11,750 nt of DNA from NCBI GenBank assembly GCA_964575255.1, contig CAZNPZ010000071.1, positions 1 to 11,750 on the forward strand, written 5' to 3'. The number at the start of each line of letters is the position of its first letter. Position 1 is the stretch's first letter. A model generated the notes under the pieces. It searched no databases. It was not told the DNA's origin and was given only the letters and a program-made list of their open reading frames with translations. Below, piece after piece: positions 1 to 5,925 of this stretch. A program made the translations under genes and the position numbers. This DNA comes from JAEZHK01 sp964575255. Its GTDB lineage: Bacteria; Bacillota; Clostridia; Christensenellales; Aristaeellaceae.

Positions 1-416
1 GTGAACGGGATGTCGTAACTGCGCAGGTACGTGACCATTGTCTGGTCGTCTGCGGTTGGTTCGTGGCGGATGTCCACCAACTGCAAAACGTGTTTCAGGT
101 TAGGGCTCAAGGCGAGGAAACCCTCGATCATGCGGCCCCACTTTTTCTTTTCCTCGATGGGCGCGCGCGCAAAGCCGTAGCCGGGCAGGTCGCACAGCAT
201 TAAGGCGCCGTTGATTTCGTAGAGGTTGATCAGCCGGGTCTTCCCCGGTTCGGACGACGTGCGCGCCAGCTTCCCGTTCCCGGTCAGCCGGTTGATTAAA
301 GAGGATTTCCCAACATTGCTCTTGCCCGCCAGCGCGATCTCCGGCAAACCTTGCCCCTCGAATGGCTTCAGGCCGTCCAATGAAGTGACAAACCGTGCGC
401 GCCTGATGATCAGCAT
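1..416 (-). CDS. ysxC: Ribosome biogenesis GTP-binding protein YsxC/EngB (YihA), C-terminus cut by window edge
   Basis: TrmE-Era-EngA-EngB-Septin class GTPase. The family is known to be needed for late 50S ribosomal subunit assembly in the cytoplasm. About 138 codons are visible of a protein usually near 195 residues; the reading frame is open at base 1. The visible part shows the G1/P-loop GKSNVGKSS at residues 31-39, the switch I region TSSEPGKT at 53-60, the G3 motif DLPGYGFA at 76-83, and the family-typical LVDIRHEPT at 113-121. The G4 (TKxD) and G5 motifs would lie beyond the edge. The ATG at 416 is preceded by AGGAGGA at 427-421, which fixes the start. It lies downstream of lon on the same strand, the same order as lonA-ysxC in Bacillus subtilis. 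The 216-base gap and its hairpins suggest that read-through from lon is limited or attenuated. Family assignment is secure. Confidence 0.95.
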   Translation of the reverse strand, partial: MLIIRRARFVTSLDGLKPFEGQGLPEIALAGKSNVGKSSLINRLTGNGKLARTSSEPGKTRLINLYEINGALMLCDLPGYGFARAPIEEKKKWGRMIEGFLALSPNLKHVLQLVDIRHEPTADDQTMVTYLRSYDIPF

Positions 417-464
417 GATATCCTCCTGTTTCTGAAAGGCCAACAGACCCCGAACCTTAAAATT

Positions 465-491
465 GTTCCCGGCGACATGCGCGCCGGGAAC
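465..491 (-). terminator. Candidate intrinsic terminator after lon
   Basis: A perfect 10-bp stem (GTTCCCGGCG at 465-474, CGCCGGGAAC at 482-491) encloses a 7-base loop. Read on the minus strand it is followed by AATTTTAAGG, so there is a short T stretch of four. It lies about 140 bases after the lon stop and about 50 bases before the ysxC start. The GC-rich stem supports a terminator or attenuator; the short T run makes it a moderate rather than a strong one. Confidence 0.5.
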
Positions 492-493
492 GC

Positions 494-529
494 GTTTCAT
501 CCATCAGCGCGCACGCTGGTGGATGAAAC
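494..529. repeat. Long inverted repeat (hairpin) in the lon-ysxC gap
   Basis: Arms of 16 bases (494-509 and 514-529) are complementary at 15 positions around a 4-base CGCA loop. The single exception is T504 opposite G519: a U-G wobble in plus-strand RNA but an A-C mismatch in minus-strand RNA. It sits two bases from the hairpin at 465-491, so lon mRNA would carry two adjacent stem-loops. No T run follows on either strand, so by itself it is not a standard intrinsic terminator. It could stabilise the lon mRNA 3' end, form a double-hairpin terminator with its neighbour, or be a small dispersed repeat. Confidence 0.6.
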
Positions 530-632
530 AGTTCCTGAAGACAGGGGCAGACTGAAATCTTCGAAGAACTCTGGCTCCCGCAGGTTTCCCATCGCGCTGG
601 TAACCCACGCGGCGGATTATCATCGCATGGCT

Positions 633-2960
633 TTACCCCTTGATTACGTATTTGATCGCCTGATCCACGTCTTTGACCAGTTCCACATGCAGCGCCTTCA
701 GAATGTCCGCCGGCAGTTCGGTCAGGTCGCGGGCGTTTTCCTCCGGCAGAAGCACCGTGCCGATGCCCATCCGGTGCGCGGCGAGCAGCTTCTCTTTCAC
801 GCCGCCGATGGGCAGCACCCTGCCGCGCAGCGTGACTTCGCCGGTCATCGCCACGTCCTGCCGCGCGGGCTTCCCGGTCAGCGCCGAGACCAGCGCGCAG
901 GTCAGCGCCACGCCCGCCGACGGGCCGTCCTTTGGCGTCGCGCCTTCCGGAACGTGGATGTGCAGATCGTGATCCTTATAGAAGCCGGTGTCGATGCCGA
1001 GAGAGTCGGTCTTCGAGCGGATGTAGCTGAGCGCGGTTCGCGCGGACTCCTTCATCACGTCGCCGAGGCGACCGGTCAGATCCACCGAGCCGTTGCCGGG
1101 CACGGCGACCGCCTCCACCGGCATCGTCTCGCCGCCGGAAGGCGTCCAGGCCAGCGCGTTGACCACGCCGGTCTCCGGCGCTTTCAGTACGGCCATGCGC
1201 AGGAACTTGGGCGCGCCCAGATAGTCCTTGACTGTCTCCGGCCCGATCACAATCTGCCCGGTTTTTTCCACTTCCATGCGGCGCATCGCGGCCTTGCGGC
1301 AGATCGCGGCCAGTTCGCGCTCAAGTCCGCGCACGCCAGCTTCGCGGGTATAGCCGTCGATGACCATCACCAGCGCCTTTTGCGTCAGCTTCACCTGGCT
1401 CTTTTCAAGGCCATGGGCCGCGAGCTGCTTGGGCCACAGGTGGCGCTTCGCGATCTCCAGCTTTTCTTCCTGCGTGTAGCTCTCGACATCGATGACCTCC
1501 ATGCGGTCGAGAAGCGCCGCCGGGATCGTGTCCAGCGTGTTGGCCGTCGCCATGAACAGTACGTTTGAAAGGTCGAACGGCGCTTCCAGGTAGTGGTCGC
1601 TGAACAGCGCGTTCTGCTCCGGATCCAGCGCCTCAAGGAGCGCCGAAGCCGGATCGCCCCGGAAGTCGGACGCGAGTTTATCGATCTCGTCCAGGAGGAA
1701 TACCGGGTCGCTCGCGCCCGCTTGGCGGATGGACGAGATGATGCGCCCCGGCATCGCGCCGATGTAGGTGCGCCGGTGGCCGCGGATCTCTGCCTCGTCC
1801 CGCATGCCGCCGAGCGACAGCCGGATGAATTTCCGATCCAGCGCCTTCGCGACGCAGCGGGCGATGGACGTCTTGCCCACGCCCGGAGGCCCCACAAGGC
1901 ACAGGATCGGCCCCTTCAGGTCACCTTTCAGCGCGCGCACCGCGAGGTATTCCAGCACGCGCTCCTTGACCTTCTTCAGCGCGTAGTGGTCTTCCTCCAG
2001 CACGCGGCGCGCCTTCGCGACCTGCACCGGCTTTCCGGTCATCACGCCCCACGGCAGCTCCAGCATGGTTTCGATGTAGTTGCGGCTGACGGTGGACTCC
2101 GGCGAACCCTCGCCCATATGCTCCAGCCGCTTCAGTTCCCGCTCCACACGGTCGCGGGCCTCTTTGTTCATTTTGGACGCGGCCAGCTTCTTTTCAAACT
2201 GGCTGCGCTCCTCCGCGTCATCGTCGCCCAGCTCTTCGTGGATCGCGCGAAGCTGCTCCTGCAGGTAATACTCCTTCTGGTGCTGGTCGAGGCCTTCGCG
2301 AACGCGCTCCTGGATGCGCTTCTCCACCTTCGCAAGCTCAAGCTCGCGACTCAAAATCGACGTAAGGCCGGAGACACGGTTGCTTACGTCCCGCGTTTCC
2401 AGCAGCAATTGTTTGTCACCCTGATCGAGCGGCAGGTTGGCGGCGATCAGGTCGCAGAGTGTGTCCGGATCCTCGTCGCCCCGCGCGGCCTGCAAAAACT
2501 CGCTGGACAGGTCACCCCGCTCGGATGCGTAGGCGTTCAGCGCCTGCTTGAGCGCGCGGATGCGCGCGGTCAGCTCGATGCCGCCGCGCTTTTTGATGGA
2601 GCCGACCCGCTTGACTTCGCCCATCAGCATCTCACCCTGCTCCAGGACGCCCAGGATCAACGCGCGGCTCTCGCCCTCGACCAGCACGCGCCGCGTGTCG
2701 TCGGGCATACGCACGACCTGCTTGATGACCACCACCGTGCCCATCCCGTACATGTCTTCCAGGTGCGGGTCATCGGTCGTGGCGTCCCGCTGGGACACCG
2801 CGATCACGCGGGAGTCCGCATTCACGGCGGCCTCGAGCGCGGCGATGGACTTGTCGCGCCCGACGTCCAGCCGTAAAAGCATGTTGGGGAAGGCGGTCAG
2901 CGCCCGGAGCGGAAGGATCGGCAGAAGCTCCCGCGCGGCGTCGTTCGGCTTGTTTGGCAA
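633..2960 (-). CDS. lon: ATP-dependent endopeptidase La (Lon protease, LonA type), TTG start
   Basis: Cytoplasmic AAA+ serine protease that unfolds and degrades damaged proteins and some regulators. With the TTG start the protein has 775 residues, matching the usual LonA length (E. coli 784, B. subtilis 774). The N-terminal LON substrate-binding domain begins at LPILPLRAL near residue 12. The AAA+ module has Walker A GPPGVGKT at 357-364 and Walker B FLLDEIDK at 421-428. The C-terminal protease domain carries the Ser-Lys dyad: Ser681 in PKDGPSAG and Lys722 in GGVKEK. The start was chosen because GGAGG (2973-2969) lies 8 bases before the TTG at 2960 and a sigma-A type promoter lies just upstream. 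An in-frame ATG at 3026 would add 22 residues but overlaps the -35 box, upstream of the expected transcript start. The family is certain; the start is an inference from signals and length. The antisense strand has long open frames (477-1568, 1593-2876), expected as GC-rich shadows. Confidence 0.97.
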   Translation of the reverse strand: MPNKPNDAARELLPILPLRALTAFPNMLLRLDVGRDKSIAALEAAVNADSRVIAVSQRDATTDDPHLEDMYGMGTVVVIKQVVRMPDDTRRVLVEGESRALILGVLEQGEMLMGEVKRVGSIKKRGGIELTARIRALKQALNAYASERGDLSSEFLQAARGDEDPDTLCDLIAANLPLDQGDKQLLLETRDVSNRVSGLTSILSRELELAKVEKRIQERVREGLDQHQKEYYLQEQLRAIHEELGDDDAEERSQFEKKLAASKMNKEARDRVERELKRLEHMGEGSPESTVSRNYIETMLELPWGVMTGKPVQVAKARRVLEEDHYALKKVKERVLEYLAVRALKGDLKGPILCLVGPPGVGKTSIARCVAKALDRKFIRLSLGGMRDEAEIRGHRRTYIGAMPGRIISSIRQAGASDPVFLLDEIDKLASDFRGDPASALLEALDPEQNALFSDHYLEAPFDLSNVLFMATANTLDTIPAALLDRMEVIDVESYTQEEKLEIAKRHLWPKQLAAHGLEKSQVKLTQKALVMVIDGYTREAGVRGLERELAAICRKAAMRRMEVEKTGQIVIGPETVKDYLGAPKFLRMAVLKAPETGVVNALAWTPSGGETMPVEAVAVPGNGSVDLTGRLGDVMKESARTALSYIRSKTDSLGIDTGFYKDHDLHIHVPEGATPKDGPSAGVALTCALVSALTGKPARQDVAMTGEVTLRGRVLPIGGVKEKLLAAHRMGIGTVLLPEENARDLTELPADILKALHVELVKDVDQAIKYVIKG

Positions 2961-2993
2961 AGAGGTGTCCTCCGTTCGTGATCGTACGTAGTT

Positions 2994-3022
2994 ATTATAT
3001 AGACGCGCGTGTTTAGATTCAA
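2994..3022 (-). promoter_or_regulatory. lon promoter, sigma-A (vegetative) type
   Basis: On the minus strand, TTGAAT (3022-3017), a 17-base spacer, then a perfect TATAAT (2999-2994). Transcription would start near 2987, leaving about 27 bases of leader with the GGAGG ribosome binding site before the TTG at 2960. No CIRCE or CtsR-type heat-shock operator was recognised. The palindrome CGTACG at 2983-2988 lies at the expected start point, but its significance is unknown. Confidence 0.8.
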
Positions 3023-3067
3023 GCATTTAAAGGCAGGTGCTTTTTTACATGGAGAATTTCCCGTCGG

Positions 3068-3090
3068 CGCGCGCGATTTTTACGCGCGCG
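3068..3090. repeat. CG-rich palindrome between lon and the hydro-lyase gene
   Basis: CGCGCGCG (3068-3075), loop ATTTTTA, CGCGCGCG (3083-3090): a perfect 8-bp stem. It lies between the divergent promoters, just before the -35 box of the rightward one. No T run follows, so a terminator is unlikely. It may be an operator or a DNA-topology element, or an accident of alternating CG in a GC-rich genome. Confidence 0.45.
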
Positions 3091-3094
3091 GGGG

Positions 3095-3123
3095 TTGTGA
3101 ACGGGGAATAAATGCGCTATGCT
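3095..3123 (+). promoter_or_regulatory. Candidate promoter of the hydro-lyase/gntR unit
   Basis: TTGTGA (3095-3100), a 17-base spacer, then TATGCT (3118-3123). Each box matches 4 of 6 consensus bases. A transcript would start near 3130, about 23 bases before the ATG at 3153, leaving room for GGAGG at 3141-3145. Position and spacing support it; box quality is moderate. Confidence 0.55.
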
Positions 3124-3138
3124 TGTGTTAGCACAATT
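3123..3138. promoter_or_regulatory. Candidate operator over the start point of the hydro-lyase promoter
   Basis: TTGTG-TTAG-CACAA (3123-3136) is an inverted repeat with 5-bp arms located from the end of the -10 box across the expected start site, where a bound repressor would block transcription. The complement of 3129-3138, AATTGTGCTA, occurs again at 5861-5870 inside the promoter spacer of the glutamate mutase operon. The local GntR regulator is the obvious candidate binder, but that is inference. Confidence 0.45.
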
Positions 3139-3152
3139 CCGGAGGAATCAGC

Positions 3153-3995
3153 ATGCGAACAATCTTGGCACAAACGATTTCGGACGCCATCCGTCAGCTT
3201 CTGATCGAGGCCAATTATGTGATCGGGGCGGACGTCGAAGAACGAATGCGAAGCTGTCTTCGGGAGGAGCCGTCCCCCGAAGGCCGGGACGTTATCAAAC
3301 AGCTTTTGGAAAACTACGAAATTGCCAGAACCCAGCGTGTCGCGATCTGCCAGGATACCGGCATGGCGGTGGTGTTTCTGGATGTGGGGCAAGACGTCCA
3401 CATCGTGGGCGATTTGAACGAAGCGGTGTCAGGCGGCGTCCGGCGCGCGTACGCGGAAGGGTACCTGAGAAAGAGCGTGGTGCGTGATCCGCTGTATGAC
3501 CGGGTAAATACCGGGGACAACACACCGCCCGTATTGCATACGCGGATCGTTCCAGGTGACAAAGTAGACATCCTTGTCTCGCCCAAGGGCTTTGGCAGCG
3601 AGAACATGTCCAAGGTGAAGATGCTGGTGCCCGCGGACGGCGAGGCGGGCGTGATCCATTTCGTGACCGAAACGGTCGAACAGGCCGGCCCAAACCCCTG
3701 TCCGCCGGTGATCGTCGGCGTAGGTATCGGCGGTACGATGGAAATGGCGGCGATCCTCGCCAAACGCATGACCGCGAGGCCGCTTGACGAACCCAACCCC
3801 GATCCAAGGTATGCGGCGCTCGAAGCGCGCATCCTTGAGGAAATCAACAAGACCGGCGTGGGGCCGGCGGGGATCGGCGGGCGGACGACGGCGCTGTGCG
3901 TCAACATCGCCACCTATCCGACCCACATCGCGTCCATGCCGGTGGCCGTCAACGTCTGCTGCCACGCGGCGCGCCACGCCCACGCGACCCTGTAG
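3153..3995 (+). CDS. Class I Fe-S hydro-lyase alpha subunit (fumarase/tartrate dehydratase family; probable mesaconase)
   Basis: Catalytic [4Fe-4S] subunit of a two-subunit class I fumarase-type hydro-lyase (TtdA/FumA N-terminal family), 280 residues, the usual length for stand-alone alpha subunits. Likely cluster cysteines are Cys66 in CQDTG, Cys183 in NPCPP and Cys270 (or 269) in NVCCHAARH near the C-terminus. Other family signatures are KGFGSENMSK at 145-154, GVGIGGTMEMAA at 189-200 and GGRTTAL at 242-248. The ATG at 3153 follows GGAGG at 3141-3145. The family hydrates fumarate, mesaconate or dehydrates tartrate, and sequence reading alone cannot separate these. The neighbouring glutamate mutase and methylaspartase genes make mesaconate -> (S)-citramalate the most likely reaction, with fumarate as a possible second substrate. 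The cluster should be oxygen-sensitive, fitting an anaerobe. The beta subunit follows only after an unusual 228-base gap. The family is secure; the substrate is inference. Confidence 0.92.
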   Translation: MRTILAQTISDAIRQLLIEANYVIGADVEERMRSCLREEPSPEGRDVIKQLLENYEIARTQRVAICQDTGMAVVFLDVGQDVHIVGDLNEAVSGGVRRAYAEGYLRKSVVRDPLYDRVNTGDNTPPVLHTRIVPGDKVDILVSPKGFGSENMSKVKMLVPADGEAGVIHFVTETVEQAGPNPCPPVIVGVGIGGTMEMAAILAKRMTARPLDEPNPDPRYAALEARILEEINKTGVGPAGIGGRTTALCVNIATYPTHIASMPVAVNVCCHAARHAHATL

Positions 3996-4223
3996 CCGCA
4001 GTCAACTTTATACCGGGCGAAGCTGCTCGGCGCGCTGCGCCCACGCGATCGCGGTGTTCTGGCACAGTCAAGACTTGGGAATTCGAGCGAGAGATTTTAT
4101 CGTCCGGCAAGAAGCCGGAGCGCAGGCGCAGCAGCGCTACGTCAAGCGGAAAGCGACACGGCAGGGCGGAAAAGATCCGCACGAAAACGAAGGATTGCCT
4201 GTGTCGGAGCACTAGGAGGATTC
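3996..4223 (+). other. Structured non-coding gap between hydro-lyase alpha and beta genes
   Basis: These 228 bases contain no gene I can support. They are rich in potential stems. TCCGGC (4103-4108) pairs with GCCGGA (4114-4119) around a 5-base loop. AGCGC (4119-4123) could pair with GCGCT (4134-4138). CGACACGGCA (4154-4163) pairs with TGCC plus GTGTCG (4196-4206, one bulged T) and encloses a perfect hairpin GCGGA/TCCGC (4166-4180). The long outer stem ends 7 bases before the AGGAGG ribosome binding site of the beta gene. No T run follows any stem. I checked the motifs I know for cobalamin, glycine, SAM, c-di-GMP and guanidine riboswitches and saw no match. It could be a cis-regulatory RNA, a processing/stability element between the subunit genes, or a dispersed intergenic repeat. 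Confidence 0.5.
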
Positions 4224-4778
4224 ATGAAGAGCATCAAAGTCCAGCTTCCGCTGTCCCCGGAAATTGCCCGGTCGCTCCGGGCGGGCGACGCGGTTTTGTT
4301 AAACGGCGAACTGTACACAGCCCGCGACGCGGCCCATAAGCGTTTGGCCATTGCGATGGACGAAGGCCGGCCGCTTCCTTTTGACCTGACAAACCAGCTG
4401 ATCTACTACGTCGGTCCGGCGCCCGCGTCGCCGGGGCATGCGGTGGGTTCGGCAGGCCCGACCACCAGCTACCGCATGGATTCCTACGCGCCGAAGCTGA
4501 TCGAGGCGGGACTTCTTGGCATGATGGGGAAGGGCATCCGGGGCGCGAACGTCATCGAGGCGATGAAAAAGCGGGGCGCGGTGTACTTCGGCGCGGTGGG
4601 CGGCGCGGCGGCGTTGATCGCGCAGCGCATCGTGAAGAGTGAGGTGGTCGCCTACCCGGATCTTGGGCCGGAGGCAATCCACCGATTCACCGTGCGCGAC
4701 TTCCCGGCGCTGGTTTTGATCGATTCCACCGGCGCGAACCTGTATGACATCGGCCCGGCGCGTTATCGTCAGAAGTAA
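4224..4778 (+). CDS. Class I Fe-S hydro-lyase beta subunit (fumarase/tartrate dehydratase family; probable mesaconase)
   Basis: Partner of the alpha subunit, matching the C-terminal (beta) domain of class I fumarases (TtdB/FumA C-terminal family), 184 residues, usual for stand-alone beta subunits. Visible family signatures are GPTTSYRMDSYAP at 78-90 (substrate-carboxylate binding region), GKGIRG at 102-107, YFGAVGGAAALIAQ at 121-134 and DFPALVLIDSTGANLYD at 159-175. The ATG at 4224 sits 4 bases after AGGAGG (4214-4219). Alpha and beta together form the active site, so both genes should be co-expressed despite the 228-base gap. Context points to mesaconate hydration in the methylaspartate pathway; fumarase activity is the alternative. 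gntR follows after 30 bases. Confidence 0.92.
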   Translation: MKSIKVQLPLSPEIARSLRAGDAVLLNGELYTARDAAHKRLAIAMDEGRPLPFDLTNQLIYYVGPAPASPGHAVGSAGPTTSYRMDSYAPKLIEAGLLGMMGKGIRGANVIEAMKKRGAVYFGAVGGAAALIAQRIVKSEVVAYPDLGPEAIHRFTVRDFPALVLIDSTGANLYDIGPARYRQK

Positions 4779-4808
4779 TTTTCGTTCCTTGGCAAAGGGG
4801 GTGGGCGC

Positions 4809-5780
4809 GTGGATTTCCGGCTGGATCATGGGGGTGAAACGCCGGTCTATCTGCAGCTGGTGACGGCTGTCCTGCAAAAAATTGAGTCGGGCGCGCTCGT
4901 CCCCGGCGACAGGCTGCCCACTGTGCGGCAGATGGCGCTGGATACCGGGCTTTCCCCAGGCACGGTTCGCCACGCCTACGACCAGCTGATGCGGGAGGGC
5001 GCAATCGACATGGCGCAGGGGCGGGGCACCTTCGTCCGCGAGGGCGCGCCGAGTGCGGGTAGCCGCCAGAAGCAGGCGCTCGCGGCCATCGAGGCGCTAT
5101 TGAACCGGATGGACGAACTGGGCTTCACACCGCGCGAAGTCTTGATGTACGTGTCGCTGGCGGTCCGGCAGCGGGGGATTGCGAAAAAGCTGATCCCGGT
5201 GGCGGTCGTGGACTGTAACCCCGAATCCGTGCGTCAGGTGGCGTTACAGCTTTCGAACTTTTCCGGCGTTGAGCTATCGGAGTTTCTATTGGACGACGTG
5301 CGAAGGGCGACCGGCGCGATTCTTAACGCGTATCCCCTGGTCGTCACCACCCAGACTCATGGCCACGAGGTGCAGGCGCTCCTGGGCGAGCGGCAGGACG
5401 CACTGGGCAAGGTGGTCCTGTCATCCAGCGCCGGCACGATCATGGAACTCTCCCGCATAGAAGCCGGGTCGGGCGTCGCCATCTACTGCGAGACCGCGAG
5501 GTTCGCGGAGATCATTAAAAATGGCCTTCGGATGTTCCCCAACCTTCGCGCGCTGGACGCGCCGGTACATCTGGCCGGTTCTGCGCCGCTTCAAGGATTC
5601 CTTTCTGGCGTCCGCGTGCTTTTGACCGCGCCGGACTATCTGTCGTTCGCCTCGCCGGAGGATATGGCTGCGCTCCAGGCGTTTCAGGCGCGCGGCGGGG
5701 AGATCGTGAAGTACCACCATCAGATCGATAATGGGTCTCTGATGTACATCGAGGACCGGATCAAGGCGATTTCCCCATAA
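4809..5780 (+). CDS. GntR-family transcriptional regulator with unrecognised C-terminal sensor domain
   Basis: 323 residues. Residues 10-78 are a GntR winged helix-turn-helix, YtrA-like in its start: TPVYLQLVTAVLQKI, GALVPGDRLPTVRQMA (28-43), LSPGTVRHAYDQL (48-60) and the wing GRGTFVREG (71-79). A helical linker (about 85-125) leads to roughly 200 residues of alternating hydrophobic strands and helices, starting PVAVVDCNPESVRQVA at 130-145. This region is not the aminotransferase fold of MocR proteins, shows no UTRA or FCD signature that I can see, and is too long for a plain YtrA protein. No signal peptide or membrane segment is seen. The GTG start at 4809 follows AAGGGGGTG (4796-4803). The gene lies between the hydro-lyase pair and the glutamate mutase operon and ends in a terminator, so it probably controls one or both units in response to a pathway metabolite. 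The target and ligand are inference. Confidence 0.9.
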   Translation: MDFRLDHGGETPVYLQLVTAVLQKIESGALVPGDRLPTVRQMALDTGLSPGTVRHAYDQLMREGAIDMAQGRGTFVREGAPSAGSRQKQALAAIEALLNRMDELGFTPREVLMYVSLAVRQRGIAKKLIPVAVVDCNPESVRQVALQLSNFSGVELSEFLLDDVRRATGAILNAYPLVVTTQTHGHEVQALLGERQDALGKVVLSSSAGTIMELSRIEAGSGVAIYCETARFAEIIKNGLRMFPNLRALDAPVHLAGSAPLQGFLSGVRVLLTAPDYLSFASPEDMAALQAFQARGGEIVKYHHQIDNGSLMYIEDRIKAISP

Positions 5781-5795
5781 ACTTCTGATAATCAG

Positions 5796-5836
5796 GCCGC
5801 CGCACGCGCAAGCTTTTCGCGGGCGGCTTTTTGTTT
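5796..5836 (+). terminator. Intrinsic terminator after gntR
   Basis: GCCGCC (5796-5801) pairs with GGCGGC (5822-5827), extended by CGCG (5805-5808) with CGCG (5818-5821) past a 3-base bulge, and is followed directly by TTTTTGTTT from 5828. It begins 16 bases after the gntR stop and precedes the next promoter, so it separates the two transcription units. Confidence 0.88.
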
Positions 5837-5855
5837 GCCTCCTTGATGGCAACGG

Positions 5856-5884
5856 TTGACAATTGTGCTATATCATGCTAGGAT
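5856..5884 (+). promoter_or_regulatory. Promoter of the glutamate mutase operon
   Basis: A perfect -35 TTGACA (5856-5861), a 17-base spacer, then TAGGAT (5879-5884) with an extended -10 TG at 5876-5877. Transcription would start near 5891, about 35 bases before the glmS ATG. The strong boxes imply high expression when it is not repressed. Confidence 0.85.
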
Positions 5885-5899
5885 TATGATATAAATCAT
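5870..5899. promoter_or_regulatory. Candidate operator: overlapping inverted repeats on the glutamate mutase promoter
   Basis: ATATCAT (5870-5876) pairs with ATGATAT (5886-5892) across the -10 box. The same ATGAT (5886-5890) also forms an inverted repeat with ATCAT (5895-5899). The three half-sites alternate in orientation and cover the -10 and start point, a classic place for a repressor. AATTGTGCTA, shared with the hydro-lyase promoter, lies directly upstream at 5861-5870. The binder may be the adjacent GntR regulator; unproven. Confidence 0.6.
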
Positions 5900-5925
5900 A
5901 CGCGGATTGTTTGGAGTGAAGGGAA

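Noticed and set aside
497..592. A possible 31-residue minus-strand ORF in the lon-ysxC gap ending in the long hairpin
   Set aside because: The ATG at 592 has no convincing ribosome binding site, the peptide resembles nothing I know, and its stop falls inside the inverted repeat by chance.
477..2876. Long open frames on the plus strand opposite lon (477-1568 and 1593-2876)
   Set aside because: They are antisense to a clear Lon protease, have Arg/His/Gln-rich composition without any recognisable domain, and lack good ribosome binding sites. Such frames are typical shadows in GC-rich codons.
2983..3022. CIRCE or CtsR heat-shock operator at the lon promoter
   Set aside because: Neither the CIRCE inverted repeat nor the CtsR heptad repeat is present; only a short CGTACG palindrome is seen.
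3784..4215. A plus-strand frame running from within the alpha-subunit gene through the gap to the beta gene
   Set aside because: Most of it overlaps the alpha gene in another frame, the composition is Arg/Ser/Thr-rich, and no start with a ribosome binding site exists in the gap. The stop touching the next ribosome binding site is suggestive but not enough.
3996..4223. Cobalamin riboswitch in the hydro-lyase gap
   Set aside because: It would fit a B12-dependent pathway, but the conserved B12-box and core motifs are not visible and the gene downstream is not the B12 enzyme.
3993..4230. Frameshift splitting a single fused alpha-beta fumarase
   Set aside because: Each subunit has its full usual length, normal termini and, for beta, a strong ribosome binding site, so they are two intact genes.
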